Of a stretch of 64,000 nucleotides of DNA, positions 33,114-44,816 are shown piece by piece; the first letter of the stretch is position 1; each line of letters begins with the position of its first letter. Below the pieces are notes generated by a model. The model ran no database searches. It saw only the letters and a list, made by a program, of their open reading frames with translations, and was not told where the DNA came from. Position numbers and translations under genes: made by a program. Source of the DNA: Trametes villosa (Eukaryota > Basidiomycota > Agaricomycetes > Polyporales > Polyporaceae); contig PUDQ02000001.1 in NCBI GenBank assembly GCA_002964805.2, forward strand, positions 7,650,001 through 7,714,000, given 5' to 3'.

Positions 33114-34716
33114 ATGATTCGCCGTCGGACCCTCAACTCCCTCCTCCTCCTCCTCGCCGCGTTCCTCGTCGGCACCGTCGTCGTCCTCTCCTCTATATCT
33201 TATTACCTCTCTATCGACCTCCCCGCCTATATCTCAGAAGACGAGGTCACCCGCGTGCTCAACCATTCCGAACCCGCCCTCCCCGAGCGCATCCCCCGTA
33301 TCATCCACCAGACATGGAAGTCGGAGACCCTGCCCCCACGCTGGGCCAATATCTCGCAGGAATGTCGCGACATGAACCCCGACTAGTGCGTTTTCCTTTC
33401 CATGTACCTCGAGCGCGCCCTCACCCTCCCCCAGCGAGTACAAGCTCTGGACAGATGCTAGCGCACGCGAGTTCATCGCCCAGCACTACAGCTGGTACCT
33501 CGATGCTTACGACGGCTACAAGTACCCCATCCAGCGCGCCGACGCCATCCGTTACTTCGTCCTCTACCACTACGGCGGCATCTACATCGACCTCGACATT
33601 GGCTGCCTCCGTCCGCTTGACCCCCTGCTCGTGCACCCCGTCATCCTCCCCAAAACGATCCCCGTGGGCGTGTCGAATGACCTCATGTTCGCCGAAAAGG
33701 GCCACCCGTTCATGGCGCAGACGATCCACAGCATCATGGGCTTCGACTACGACTGGGTCCTCAACTACCCCACCGTCATGTTCTCCACCGGCCCCATGTT
33801 CCTTTCTGCCCAGTACGGCGCGTACAACGCCGACCTCGACATGCCCGCCGGCGAGGTACGCATCCTGCCCAAGTCGTTGTACGGCAAGAACGCGAAGCCG
33901 GACGAAGCACCGCACTCGTTCTTCGCCCACTACTATGGCAGCAGCTGGCACGCCGACGACGCCGCGTTCATTGGCTTCCTCGGGACGTGGGGCAAGGGGC
34001 TCATGTGGATAGGCCTGATGGTGCTGGTGGGTGGCATGATTCGTCTCGCCTTCGCTCCCAGGAGGAAGGCCCGTCTGCCGCGTATCGGCGGCTACGAGGT
34101 CATGATGCCGCGGTGGACGCAGAGGAACAACAGATGGTACCTCGACCTTGGGTGGTTCGCCCTCCCGGCGTCAGGTATTACCACTACGCCGCCCTCTCCC
34201 ATCGCGCTTCCCAGCGAGTCTGTCTCTGACGAAGAGGACGTGCAACTGCTTCCGTTGTTCGACTCGCGCTCGACGTCTCCAGCGCCCTCCGACTTCTCTG
34301 TTGGCACCGACGGTACCGCGACGCCGCTTGCTCCCTCTGGCGGATCGGTATTGGACCGGTTACGGCGCGCAGGCAACAGCCTCTTCGGCTCGGCGCTCGA
34401 CACAGACAGCTCGGACCCGCCCTCGACGCCTTCTCGCTCTCGGCGGCGTCGGCTACGGTCGCGTGGCGTGCTCTTCTTCTTCCCCGCCTTCCTCACGCCA
34501 GACTCGACAAATCCCGTTCCCCCAATGCCCTTCTCGCCACACGCGCGCAGCTCATCATACTCGCGCGTGCACACCGTCACGCTGTCAACACCACCATTCC
34601 CGCCAGAAAAGCAGGCGTACGCGGCGAGCCTGCAGCGCGCAGGGCTCCTGCCCATCGACGACCTCGAGGAGGCGCGCGCCGGGAGCTCGTCGGCGTGCTC
34701 GTCGTCGGCCTGCTGA
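33114..34716 (+). CDS. GT32 inositolphosphoceramide mannosyltransferase (SUR1/CSH1 type)
   Basis: Golgi membrane glycosyltransferase expected to transfer mannose from GDP-mannose to inositolphosphoceramide (MIPC synthase catalytic subunit). N-terminal signal anchor at about residues 8-32. GT32 motifs: IPRIIHQTWKSETLPPRW, YEYKLWTDASAREFI, the DXD core RADAIRYFVLYHYGG and YIDLDIGCLRPLD, then NDLMFAEKGHPFM and the C-terminal HSFFAHYYGSSWH. A second membrane helix (GLMWIGLMVLVGGMIRLAF) follows. One intron splits the Tyr codon of NPDYEY (about 33386-33434). The remaining ~200 residues are Ser/Pro/Thr-rich and disordered with an Arg cluster (SRSRRRRLRSRG), longer than in yeast Sur1 (382 residues). 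The exact acceptor is inferred from the family. Confidence 0.9.
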
Positions 34717-34947
34717 TGCGCGCCGTGCTCGGACTGCGCGGCGCGCCAGGCTGCTGCGGGGGGCCGGATAGGGCGTGGGTTGGAGAGGGAGCGCGAGGGC
34801 GTCGCGCCTCCGGAGCTGGGCGCCGACAGAGGGGGAAAAGGGGCCCGTTGAGATACGGGCCGGCCGCCTGCGCTCGGCAGGGCTCTCCGGCGCAGGCGAG
34901 GGACCGCACATGGACGAAAGAGCCTCTCCGCGAAGAGAGACGATACA

Positions 34948-34974
34948 AGACAGACAGACAGACACAGACAGACA
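34948..34974. repeat. GACA microsatellite, tract 1
   Basis: About six near-perfect GACA units, with one interruption (GACACAGACA). Confidence 0.85.
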
Positions 34975-35334
34975 CGCCCCGTGCGCGCAGGAGGCGCACG
35001 GGCGCAGGTATACCACTTCCTCCTGGCATTGCGTTTCGCTTTCGCCCGCTGCGCGCGCGCGGGGCGGCGGGGCGCGTCCGTGCGCGATGTGCTGCTGGGG
35101 CGTGCAACCCGCGCCCCGGGGTCCGCCTGCGCCGCTGCCGTCACCCCGCGCGGCGCCCTCGGCGTGCGCCCGCTCCCCGCGCGCGCTGTTGCTATTTATC
35201 CCCACGCACACTCGTTTCCACCAGATACCACCGCCCCCGCCGCCCGCCTTCCCGCACTCCACGTACTGTACCCGCGGCGCCCTGCGCTGGTGCAGCCGCC
35301 GCGGACGTCCCCTTCCCTCCCCGCACTCCAGACG

Positions 35335-35376
35335 AACAGACAGACAGATTGGTGGCAGACAGACAGACAGACAGAC
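35335..35376. repeat. GACA microsatellite, tract 2
   Basis: GACA units in two sub-blocks, broken by TTGGTGG at about 35349-35355; same unit and orientation as the tract 385 bases upstream. Confidence 0.85.
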
Positions 35377-35919
35377 ATTGCGCTCGTCATCGTCATCGTA
35401 ATACGGCCGCAGCTGCACAAGTACGCGTACTTCCCCCTCCCCCCGTATTGTCACCCTCCCTTCCCTTCCCTGCCTACCTACCTCCCTGTTCCTGTTTGGC
35501 GTTGTCCCCGGGCCCGTGCCGGGGACGGTGCGGCCGCAGTACTCTTCTTGCAGCGTTTGGGCAGTTAGAAGCCTTCCGAGCCATCCATAGTCTAATACAC
35601 TCATAGATACAGAACACAAATTATTACGCACGTACACACACCCTCCTTGCCCTGCAGGGCTCTCTCAGTCTGGTTCTGCCTCTTCCGGCGCGCCCTGAGC
35701 AGTGCGAATCCGTGCGCAAGCGGTGGCGTGCGTTGCGGCGGCGTGAGGACGGAGGCTGCATGCACACGCGCGATCATGATGTTGATCTTCAAAATGGGAG
35801 CGTGCCTAGCAAATTGCCCCCTCCCTGTGTGGACAGAGGCCGCGAGTCGTGATCACCCTGCGGACCGCGGTCGATATCTGTCGGATATGGTACGGCACGG
35901 ACCGCACGGTGGTCAGTGC

Positions 35920-35951
35920 ACGGTGATGGTTGGGTGATGGTGCATCACCGT
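35920..35951. repeat. Inverted repeat with alternative stems
   Basis: ACGGTGATG (35920-35928) and its perfect complement CATCACCGT (35943-35951). A second GGTGATG copy between them (about 35933-35939) can pair with the same right arm. Confidence 0.6.
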
Positions 35952-36512
35952 CTGCTATACATACACCGTCCATCCCGCGCGCACCCCGGACGTCGGTGGC
36001 GGTACATGCCAGCTGGCCCCCCGCTGCGGCGCGCGCGATGCCGCAACGCCTGCTGGAGGCCGATGGCGACGTTCGCGCGCATTGCGCGGAGGGCTCCGTG
36101 TACGGAGGATACCGATGCGGACTCGGTCGTGTATATGTAGACGTTGTGAGGACCCTCACCGGTGGAGGCCGAGGCGCGAAGGGGTCGGAGGAGGGATCCA
36201 GGCAGGGGCGCATGCGCAATGCAGTTCGGGTTTTTATTTACAACCGCTGTCTTTACCGCAGACGACAGCCCCAGCCCCGAAGGTAGTGTACAACGCGTCG
36301 TCGGTATTACTTCCGTGCAGATAGTCCGGCCAGATCAGCCCCGCTCTCGCCCCACCTCACCCTCGATTCCACGCTGCCCAGTGCCCATCAGACTCCTGGC
36401 TCGCGCTCTCACCCGCGATGTGAACCTAGACCTGAACCTTGAACCTCAACCCTAGTAGCTGCGATAGGATGTGAATGCTATTGCCATTAGATTTGGAAAA
36501 GGGGGAGGGCGA

Positions 36513-38131
36513 CTATAGGAGGTCGTCGGGCGAGACGTCGGGGCCGGAGATGACGGCCTTGATGACGGGCTTGCCGTCCTCGCTCTTGCCCGCGCGCGTC
36601 GCCTGGAAGGCCTGTACGGCCTGGTCGAACGAGAAGCGGTGCGTGACGAGCGGCTTCAGGTCGATCTTGCCCTGCGAGACGAGCGCGATTGCGAGCTGGT
36701 AGTCACCGGGCTGTGGGAAGGAAGGGATTGTGTTAGTGGAGTTGCGAGGAGGGCGGCAGGACGTGTACGTACGCCGTAGCGGAAGGAGCCCTTGAAGTTG
36801 ATCTCCTTCACGAGGAGAGTGGTGACCGGGATCTGGATCTCTGCCTGGCCCATACCGAGCTGCACATATTGTTCGTTAGCCACGGTAGAATTCAAGGTCA
36901 GAGATAGGAAACACACCTGGATGAACGTGCCGCCATGCTTCGCGATATGGATACCAGTCTGGATCGACACCTCCGCGCCGCTCGCGTCGACGACGAGGTC
37001 GATGCCCGCCGGGCCGCGCTCCTCGATCTTGAGCTGCTGCATCATCGCGCGCGCGTTGCGCTCCGAGTACTGCAGGCGCGTCTCGCCCTGCTCGAGCTTC
37101 GGGGGCGTGTACGTCTCCGTCGCCGCGTACTTCGCCGCGAACTCGAGGCGCGAGGGCACGATGTCGACCGCGACGACGCGCGACGCGCCGAGCGCGCGCG
37201 CGACGGCCATGCACAGCAGCCCGACGGGGCCCGCGCCGAAGACGACGACGGACTGGTTCGCGCGCAGCTGCCCGATGTTCGCGACGGAGTGCACCGCGAC
37301 AGAGAGCGGCTCCATCTGGGCGTGGGCGTGAGCACGGATACGGGCGTGGGTGGGTCAGGGGAGGGGGCCAGGGGCGGGCCCCGACGTGGGAGTGCTCACC
37401 ATCGCGCCGTCCTCGAGCGTGAGGTTGTCCGGGAGCTTGTAGCACAGGTCCGCGGGGATGGGGTAGTACCGCGCGAGCGTACCGTCGTACGGGGGCGTCG
37501 CCGCGAAGATGATCTCCGGGCAGAGCTGTGAACATAGCATAGCATGAGTAGGAGGTGGGTTCGACATGGGGCAGGGCGTACCTCGTAGCGGCCGCGCTTG
37601 CAGTCGTCGCAGACGCGGCAGGTCGCGCCGGGCTCCATGGCGACGCGGTCGCCGACCTTCAGGTTCTTGACTCTTGAGCCAACTAGGAGTACGAAGAGCT
37701 TGGATGAGTACGGGACATTCGGGTTAGAGCTCTGCGCGTTACCTTTGTGGACGATACCAGCGGATTCGTGACCGAGAACCTGAACATGGTGGTGAGAATC
37801 ATGGTTGTAGAAGGCACGCTGTTGCAAGCTACCATCGGCTTGTCGACAATGAAGTCCCCGATGCGGCCATGGACGAGGTAGTGGACATCAGATCCGCAGA
37901 TGCCTAGAGCGCGATGAGGTTAGATAGAAAGCAATGTCCATCAGAGGTAGATGCGTACCAGTCTTCTTTACCGCAATGAGAACCTCGTCATCCTTGACTG
38001 AGAGCACATCATGCACAATTAGTTCCGGCCAGCCAACACGACCATGGAATGTACGCACTTTCGGGGATGGGCCTCTCTTCGACAGCAACGTCCTCGATTT
38101 TGCGCAAGACGAACGAAGGGTTGTTGGACAT
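36513..38131 (-). CDS. Zinc-dependent polyol dehydrogenase (xylitol/sorbitol dehydrogenase type)
   Basis: NAD-dependent medium-chain dehydrogenase oxidising a sugar alcohol, most likely xylitol to D-xylulose in pentose catabolism. Catalytic zinc ligands sit in [19 protein letters not shown] and the next exon [14 protein letters not shown]. The structural zinc lobe has [13 protein letters not shown] joined to LCPEI. The Rossmann motif is [20 protein letters not shown] followed by [13 protein letters not shown], whose Asp favours NAD over NADP. Then [18 protein letters not shown] and [18 protein letters not shown], ending [11 protein letters not shown]. Start at 38131 ([21 protein letters not shown]) is family-like; the next exon joins as [16 protein letters not shown]. 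About ten exons. L-arabinitol 4-dehydrogenase and sorbitol dehydrogenase are close alternatives. Confidence 0.88.
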
Positions 38132-39173
38132 GGCTCGAGGTGGAGAGGGGGGTGAGGAGGATTGTCGGAGGATGGGGAGTGCAGTCTGGGGGAGGCGGGG
38201 AGGTATTTGAGGGGGAAGGCGGGGTAGGCCGGGCCGGGTGCGGGGGGTGTCTGGGCCGTGCTCATCTGACTATGGCAGGGGGTCGGAAGAACGATGGAAG
38301 TGGTCGATAGCGATAAATACTGCTCTGACGTGCGGTGGCAGTCTCATTAAGTCTGCCCGCGCAGCCATCCACTCGCTGCTCTCCCGACCGACGGAGGTCG
38401 CAGAACAGGCCCCGGCTCTGCGGGGTTCGTCCCGAGTCCCCGCACTGTGCAGATCAATTTACCACTGCCTTATATGGTGCTCTGCCTGCCTTTTACGGCC
38501 ACAACGCCATTACGAAAGGACGCTCGCCATTGCCGACGCCGGCTCGCGATGATCTGCACGTTGAATGGCCGGGAATGCGAGGGCTCGTATCGTGCGCGAC
38601 CACGAGTGCATCCCGGAGATGGTCCCTATCTCCCCAGAGGTTCACTCGGATGGTTCTGTGCGCCGTATAGCATCGTGCTGCACCCGATCGAAGCCAAGCG
38701 GTCTTCGCCGCTGTCCAGATGATCCACGTTCCTGCCTGTAGAGCATCGCGCGCAACTCGCCGTACGCACTCGCAAACTATAGCACACGTGTGAATGCTCT
38801 TGACGCGATAACGTTACTGGGTCCGGGAAAGACACCGGGTGTATGTGTACACTCACGATGAATGTATTCCCGCGCTTGTTTGTCTGTTCCCTCCAGAGAT
38901 CCCGCGCTGGACTGGCGTGTCCGCCGGGGATGGCGAGCCCTGGAGAGGCGGGGGTGGGCTTGCCACGTCGTGGGCAATTGACTCGAGATGTGAGAGAAGA
39001 CATCGATGGGGCGCTTGATTGCCTGATCGAGGTCCCCGTCTGCCCATTTATGTAATTCGAAGCGCTCACGCCATCCTTTGAAAACCCTCAAATACTCCAT
39101 CCTCTCCCTCTTTTCGACCCACACCCTCTCTCCTTCCCCCACCATCCCCCCTCTCTCCCTGTCCGTGATCAGA
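38132..39173. other. Divergent promoter region of polyol dehydrogenase and MET6
   Basis: About 1 kb without a recognised gene. The 90 bases before MET6 are almost pure pyrimidine (about 39095-39168), as in strongly expressed fungal genes. ATAAATA near 38312 could serve either side. Confidence 0.55.
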
Positions 39174-41632
39174 ATGGTTCTCTCCAGCGTTCTCGGCTTC
39201 CCCCGCATCGGTCTGTATTTTTCTCGTCCTTCCTGTACCAGATCGATTAACTGACGGAATATCAGGTGCTAACCGTGAGGTGAAAAAGGCCGTCGAGGCT
39301 TACTGGGCGGGCAAGCTCTCCGCGGACGAGCTCACCAAGGCTGCTGCCGACGTCAAGAAGGCCAGCTGGACCAGCCTCAAGGAGCGTGGTGTCAACCTGA
39401 TCCCCAGGTACGCTATCCGAATTTGAAGATCAAGGGCGATCCTCTGACATTCTGCCTACAGCGGTGACTTCACTCTTTACGACCACGTCCTCGACCACTC
39501 CGCGGCGTTCAACGTCATCCCCAAGCGCTACTTGGGCAAGGGCCTCTCGCCCCTCGATGTCTACTTCGCCATGGGCCGTGGCCGTCAGGCTGACGGTGTC
39601 GATGTCCCCGCCTCTGAGATGAAGAAATGGTAAGGCTGATCCTACCGGCGAGTCCACATTCGGTGCTAACCAACTTTTCAGGTTTGACTCCAACTACCAC
39701 TTCGTCGTCCCCGAATTCTCCGAGGAGACTGAGTTCAAGCTGAACTTCAACAAGGCTCTCGAGGAGTACCGCGAGGCCAAGGATCTCGGTGTCGAGACCC
39801 GCCCTGTTGTTCTCGGCCCCATCACCTTCCTTGCCCTCGGCAAGGCCGCGAAGGAGGCTCGCGCTGGTTTCCAGCCCATCTCCCTCCTTCCGGCTCTCCT
39901 CCCGATCTACAAGCAGCTCCTCGCCGCTCTCAAGGAGGCAGGTGCCGAGTCTGTCCAGATCGATGAGCCCATCCTAGTTCTCGACCAGGCGTCGACCTTC
40001 GAGAAGCAGTTCGCTCAGGCCTACTCCGAGCTTGCGCCCGTCTCGCCCAAGCTCATCTTGACCACCTACTACGGTCGTCTGGACTCGAACCTGAGCTACG
40101 TCTCGAAGCTCCCCGTCGCTGGTCTTCACATCGACCTCGACCGTGCTCCTGCTCAGCTCGACGAGGTCATCGCCGCTGTCAAGCCCACCAACCTGATCCT
40201 CTCGCTCGGTGTCGTCTCCGGCCGCAACATCTGGAAGACCGACTTCCAGGCCGCCCTCAAGCTCGGCCAGAAGGCTCTTGAGGCGCTCGGCAAGGACCGC
40301 GTCATCATCGCGTCCTCGTCGTCGCTCCTCCACACCCCGGTCAGCCTCGCTGCCGAGAACCGTCTCACTGCCGAGCAGAAGGACTGGTTCGCGTTCGCCC
40401 TCGAGAAGGCGTCTGAGATCTCCGTCATCGCCTCTGCGCTCTCTGGCTCGCAGGATGCCAAGGTCGCTGAGGCCGTCGAGGCCAACAAGGTTTCGATCCA
40501 GAAGCGCCGCGAGTTCGAGACGAACTCTGATGCGACTGTCCGCAACCGTGTCGCCGCGATCACCCCCGAGATGCTCGAGCGCAAGAGCCCCTTCTCCGTC
40601 CGCAAGGAGATCCAGCAGAAGCAGCTCAACCTCCCCAAGTTCCCCACGACGACCATCGGCTCTTTCCCCCAGACGAAGGAGATTCGCCAGGCTCGTGCCA
40701 AGTTCAACAAGGGCGAGCTCTCTGCCGCTGAGTACGAGAAGTTCATCGAGAAGGAGATCGAGAACGTCGTCCGCTTCCAGGAGCGCATCGGCCTCGACCT
40801 CCTCGTCCACGGTGAGCCCGAGCGCAACGACATGGTCCAGTACTTCGGCGAGCAGCTCGAGGGCTTCGTCTTCACCCAGAACGGTTGGGTCCAGAGCTAC
40901 GGCTCCCGCTACGTCCGCCCCCCGATCATCGTCTCGGACGTCAGCCGCCCCCAGCCCATCTCCGTTCGCTGGAGCAGCTACGCGCAGAGCGTCACGAGCA
41001 AGCCTATGAAGGGCATGCTTACTGGCCCCGTCACCATCCTCAACTGGTCGTTCCCTCGTGCGGACGTCTCCCGTGAGCTCCAGTGCAAGCAGCTCGCCCT
41101 CGCTCTCCGCGACGAGGTCGTCGACCTCGAGAAGGCTGGCATCAAGGCCGTCCAGGTCGACGAGCCCGCTCTCCGTGAGGGTCTCCCGCTCCGCAAGGCT
41201 GACTGGGACGCGTACCTCTCGTGGGCCCTCCCCTCGTTCAAGATCGCCACCGCTGGTGTCACGGACGCGCTCCAGACGCACTCGCACTTCTGCTACTCGG
41301 ACTTCGACGACATCTTCCCGTCCATCCAGGCCCTCGACGCCGACGTCATCTCGATCGAGGCGTCGAAGAGCGACCTGAAGCTCCTCAACACCTTCAAGCA
41401 CTACGGCTACTCGAACCAGATCGGGCCCGGTGTCTACGACATCCACTCGCCCCGTGTCCCGTCCGAGGAGGAGATCAAGGAGCGCCTCGCGGCGATGCTC
41501 GCCACCCTCCCCGGCGACCTCCTCTTCGTCAACCCCGACTGCGGCCTCAAGACCCGCGGCTGGACGGAGACCGAGGCGTCGCTGGTCAACCTCGTCAACG
41601 CCGCACGCTGGGCCCGCCAGACGTACGCCTAA
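39174..41632 (+). CDS. MET6: Cobalamin-independent methionine synthase
   Basis: Transfers the methyl group of 5-methyltetrahydropteroyltri-glutamate to homocysteine to make methionine; cytosolic, zinc-dependent. N-terminal barrel: VLSSVLGFPRIG, spliced to ANREVKKAVEAYWAGKLS, ASWTSLKERGVNLIPSGDFT and YDHVLDHSAAF. C-terminal barrel: FPTTTIGSFPQTKEIRQAR and the zinc ligands in LLVHGEPERNDMVQYFGE (Glu), THSHFCYSDF (His, Cys) and VNPDCGLKTRGW (Cys). Four or five exons, the last one (about 39682-41632) holding 85% of the protein; about 765 residues, the family norm. Codons end overwhelmingly in C or G and favour a small set (CTC, AAG, GTC), the mark of high expression. This bias also opens a 567-codon frame on the opposite strand, which is not a gene. 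Confidence 0.97.
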
Positions 41633-42355
41633 GCGCGTGCGCCCCTGCGCTTCAACAGCGCCCGCGTTACGGTTCACCAGTAACTTATCGGCGCACTCTC
41701 AACGAGGTGTCCCGTCCTGTGGTTCCACCCCAGATGTTGTGCAGAAGTGTGGCGGATAAGCAGAAAATTGCGTAGCCGTGTGGGTGCCGGCCCGCGCGCC
41801 CCCGGGTATGCCAGCCGACGTCAGCGCGACGCGCCCCGCCTTCGCGCGGGGCCGTCTGTAGGCGCGGCGGCCCGGGCGTGCGTGCGGGCTACCGGGCGAG
41901 GGCTTGAGCCCCGTCGTCGGCCTGTGCGGCGGCGGCGGCGGCGGTAGCGGCCTCGCTCGGAGGAGTGGTTGGGTTTTGCGGATGGATGGGCGGATTTCAA
42001 CAATCCTTCAAAACGCGCCTCAACGGCGCGGTTGTGTAGCCTTACCACGATGACGAGCATGTACCCCCGCGATGATGCAGTAGACGGAATGTTATGTCGA
42101 TGATGTTGCATTCATGAGTACTACTAGTGTCTATATGGTGTGCCGGACAGTGTGTGTTTCGCGAGCGACTAGTGAACTATAAGAGACTATCGCGTGTATG
42201 GTGATAACATCGTGGGTCGTGACGGATCGTGGTATCGTGGATGTAATGCGCCAGCAGGGGCAATAGAAGTGAACGTAGCGTAGCACACGCAGGCAATGTC
42301 CGCACTCGGAGGTATACAAACAGGCAGCCGAGGCCTAACAAGAAGCGGTCTGGTC
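41633..42355. other. Intergenic between MET6 and DUF2985 gene (convergent)
   Basis: 3' flanks of two convergent genes. A short (GGC)n tract lies at about 41928-41943. No gene recognised. Confidence 0.6.
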
Positions 42356-44816
42356 TCACTGAGACGGCGAGAGGTGCTCCGCAGCGGGCACGACCATCTC
42401 GTCCGCGAAGTCGAGAGAGCGACCCGAGGGCCTGCGCTCCGCGGCCGGCCGCTTCTCCGCCTGCAGCTGCTTCTCCCCGTCGCGCTCGCCATGCGCATCC
42501 GCGTGCACCTCCGCCGCCTGCAGCTTCTCCGTGTCCGGGTCCGGCGCGGTCGCGGTCGCGGTCGCGGTCTCGGAGGACTCGGTCGTCGGCGCGGACGCGG
42601 CGACGGGGACGCGCTCGGGGCTCTCGCCCGCCTCCTCGACGTTGATCGCGGGCACGCCCTGCGCGCCCTGCTGCGGCTCGCGCTCCATCTTGAGCGCCAT
42701 GCGGAGGCGCTCCTCGACGACCTCCGTGCGGCGCGTCTTGCGGCCGCCCCAGTAGATGAGCACGCCCGCGATGATGCCGGCGACCTGCGCGTAACGCATG
42801 AATTAGCACATGAAGGATCTCAACGTTGCCTGGGACTGGACTGAGCTACTCACGAAGGCAGCCGGAAGGGTGGTTCCGGTCGTCCATGCGGGCCGTTGGA
42901 ATCTGGGAGGCGCGGTGAGCGATGAGGGGGGGGGGTGACGCTGGGATGGGAAACATACCGGTCAAGGCCCCACATGGTTCCGCTGAGGAGACATTGGAAG
43001 AACGAGTTGAGATCGTTGCAGACGCAAATCCAGAGCGCAAGACTATGGGGCTCGTCAGTGGCTGCACCGAATAATGAAAATGCAGCTCTTACTTGATGGG
43101 GAACGCCTAGGTTCGCAATGTCAGTATCTCGTAGACGTTCCGTTAGCGGAAGGAAGTACGCACTCGATGGGTTTGCGTGCCATGCGGCCGGTACCAGGTC
43201 TGCGAATCCATGAACTTGTGTTGCTCTGTTTCCACAGTCAACCAAACTAAGCACACAACGATGGGAAGAGAATGCACGTACGGTAGTGCAGGTCGATCTG
43301 ATCCTTTTCGGAGAGCACGTGGACGTAGTTGGGGTCGTACACCGGGTCGGGGAGGTCGTCGGGGTCATAGAGCTCCGGGAGGCCTGCCTTCGCCCGCAGC
43401 TTGGCGATTTTGCGCTTGTAATGCCAGATCTTGATTATACCTGTTGGACATGTCAACTACGAGGATACTACGAAGAAAAATGGGAAGCGTTCTCACGATA
43501 GGTGTCCATGACCCGGAACGGGATGAAACCGATACTAGTCGCAGTGAAGAGACCTACAGAACATCCGTGTCAAAAGGGTAGATTGATGGAGAGCGGTGCG
43601 CGACGCACCTGTTTCCACCTGCTGGCAGAGCTCGACCCAGTACCCCTGGGTAGTCTCATTATGGAGGTTGATGAACTTGGCAAGGAAGAAGACGATGCCA
43701 GTTCCCCAAAACACTGCTCGACGTTAGGCGTTTGATACCACCGAGTGCCTGCGTGAAACTCTACTCACCGATCATGAACCCATAAATCGCAGTGACAATC
43801 TGCGCAGGAAGAGGTTAAGTCTAATCCGGAGAGGGCCGCAATAGATCATACGCACTCCGAGAGCTGAGCAAGGATGTCAGTTCGGCTCCAACCGCAGGGC
43901 ATGGAAGAATGCACTCACGTGTCTTAGTGAACGACCAAACACCCTGCATAACACGCCGGAACTTGTCGCGTTTCCTGAGGACGTCCTCGACATGTTGGTC
44001 AAGAGCATCTTCGTACTCCGGCTCTTCCGGCTGCGCTCCGCCCTTCTCTGGGTCGCTTTGCTTTGTTCGTTTTTTCTTGCGAAGACGTGGTAGTACAACA
44101 ACGGGTTTCCGTGAATAGAATGACAAGGGAGGTCTGCGACAGGATTAGACGGGGGAGCATCGCAACATTTTTGTAGGGGACGTACACAACAATGGCGTTT
44201 GCAGCATTAGTGAGGGTGGACACGGTAGATATTTGAGGATCTACGCGAAGTCAAATTCAGCGTTTATCGAGGTCGAGAGTGGAGCACACTCACCAATAAC
44301 GTCTAGATGCTCGACTATGTCGTCGTGATGGTGGTACTGGTCTTCGCGTGCATCGAGCTGGTCGAGCGCGAGGCTTATGGAACTGCTCTGGCGGTCGTGG
44401 TCGTCTTCGACCGGAACTCGGAGCTCCGCCTGTTGACCCTCTACCGTATAGCTGCCCATGCGGTTCCTCTGGAAGCTATGTGGCCGGGAGCTCTCCTCGA
44501 TATCGGATAGCTGCCGGGGAGGCGCCGCAGTGTTCGGGTTGGGTGTGGGAGGGAGCTGGGGGATATTCCTCGTCGTGGAGAAGATGTGGTCGGAGACCTT
44601 GCTCGAAGCACGGGGCCGGCGCGCGGGCGGCCGCCCTCCGTTCACGATCGAGTCACTCGCGCGCGTCGGTGTCGGGCGAAGGTCGGTGGTAGACTCGGCC
44701 TGCGGCGCCTGGGTGAAGAGGTGCGAGACGAGGGACTGCGAGCGGGGGCGGCCGGTGGGCTGGCCATCGTTGATAGACTGGTAGCCCTGGCTCTTCTTGA
44801 CGTGAATGGAGGGCAT
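42356..44816 (-). CDS. DUF2985 multi-pass membrane protein
   Basis: Fungal membrane protein of the DUF2985 family, function unknown; some members carry a PLAC8-type region. The N-terminal ~190 residues are disordered (Ser/Pro/Gln-rich). A short exon DPQISTVSTLTNAANAIVV then joins SFYSRKPVVVLPRLRKKKR. The conserved core follows: KRDKFRRVMQGVWSFTKT, IVTAIYGFMIVFWGTGIVFF, AKFINLHNETTQGYWVELCQ, QVETGLFTATSIGFIPFRV, DTYRIIKIWHYKRKIAKLR, DPNYVHVLSEKDQIDLHY, then ALWICVCNDLNSFFQCLLSG with TMWGLDR and a last helix near AGIIAGVLIYWGGRK. The C-terminus has a Thr-Ala run coded by a GCGGTC hexamer repeat and ends SLDFADEMVVPAAEHLSPSQ. About ten exons; internal joins were read from frame and splice sites, so some edges may be off. 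Confidence 0.8.
42541..42570. repeat. GCGGTC hexanucleotide repeat inside the DUF2985 gene
   Basis: About four tandem copies of GCGGTC on the plus strand, read on the minus strand as alternating Thr-Ala codons (ETATATATAPD). Confidence 0.8.

Larger units (their letters stand above)
34717..36512. other. 1.8 kb gene-free region between convergent genes
   Basis: Lies between two gene 3' ends. It holds two GACA microsatellites (34948-34974, 35335-35376), CT-rich tracts, a 9-base inverted repeat near 35920-35951 and AACCT-rich sequence at 36421-36455. Open frames here have no family resemblance and follow base composition. Confidence 0.55.

Noticed and set aside
33011..34012. 333-codon plus-strand frame overlapping the GT32 gene
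   Set aside because: Shadow of the GT32 reading frame; Ser/Thr/Pro low-complexity with no family resemblance.
34585..35637. 350-codon minus-strand open frame over the GACA region
   Set aside because: Composition is Arg/Ala/Pro/Gly from GC-rich DNA and CLSV runs from GACA repeats; no domain, no start context.
39974..41677. 567-codon open frame antisense to MET6
   Set aside because: It mirrors the strongly biased C/G-ending codons of MET6; its composition (Val/Leu/Asp/Glu/Arg/Gly) is what reverse-reading such codons gives, and it matches no family.
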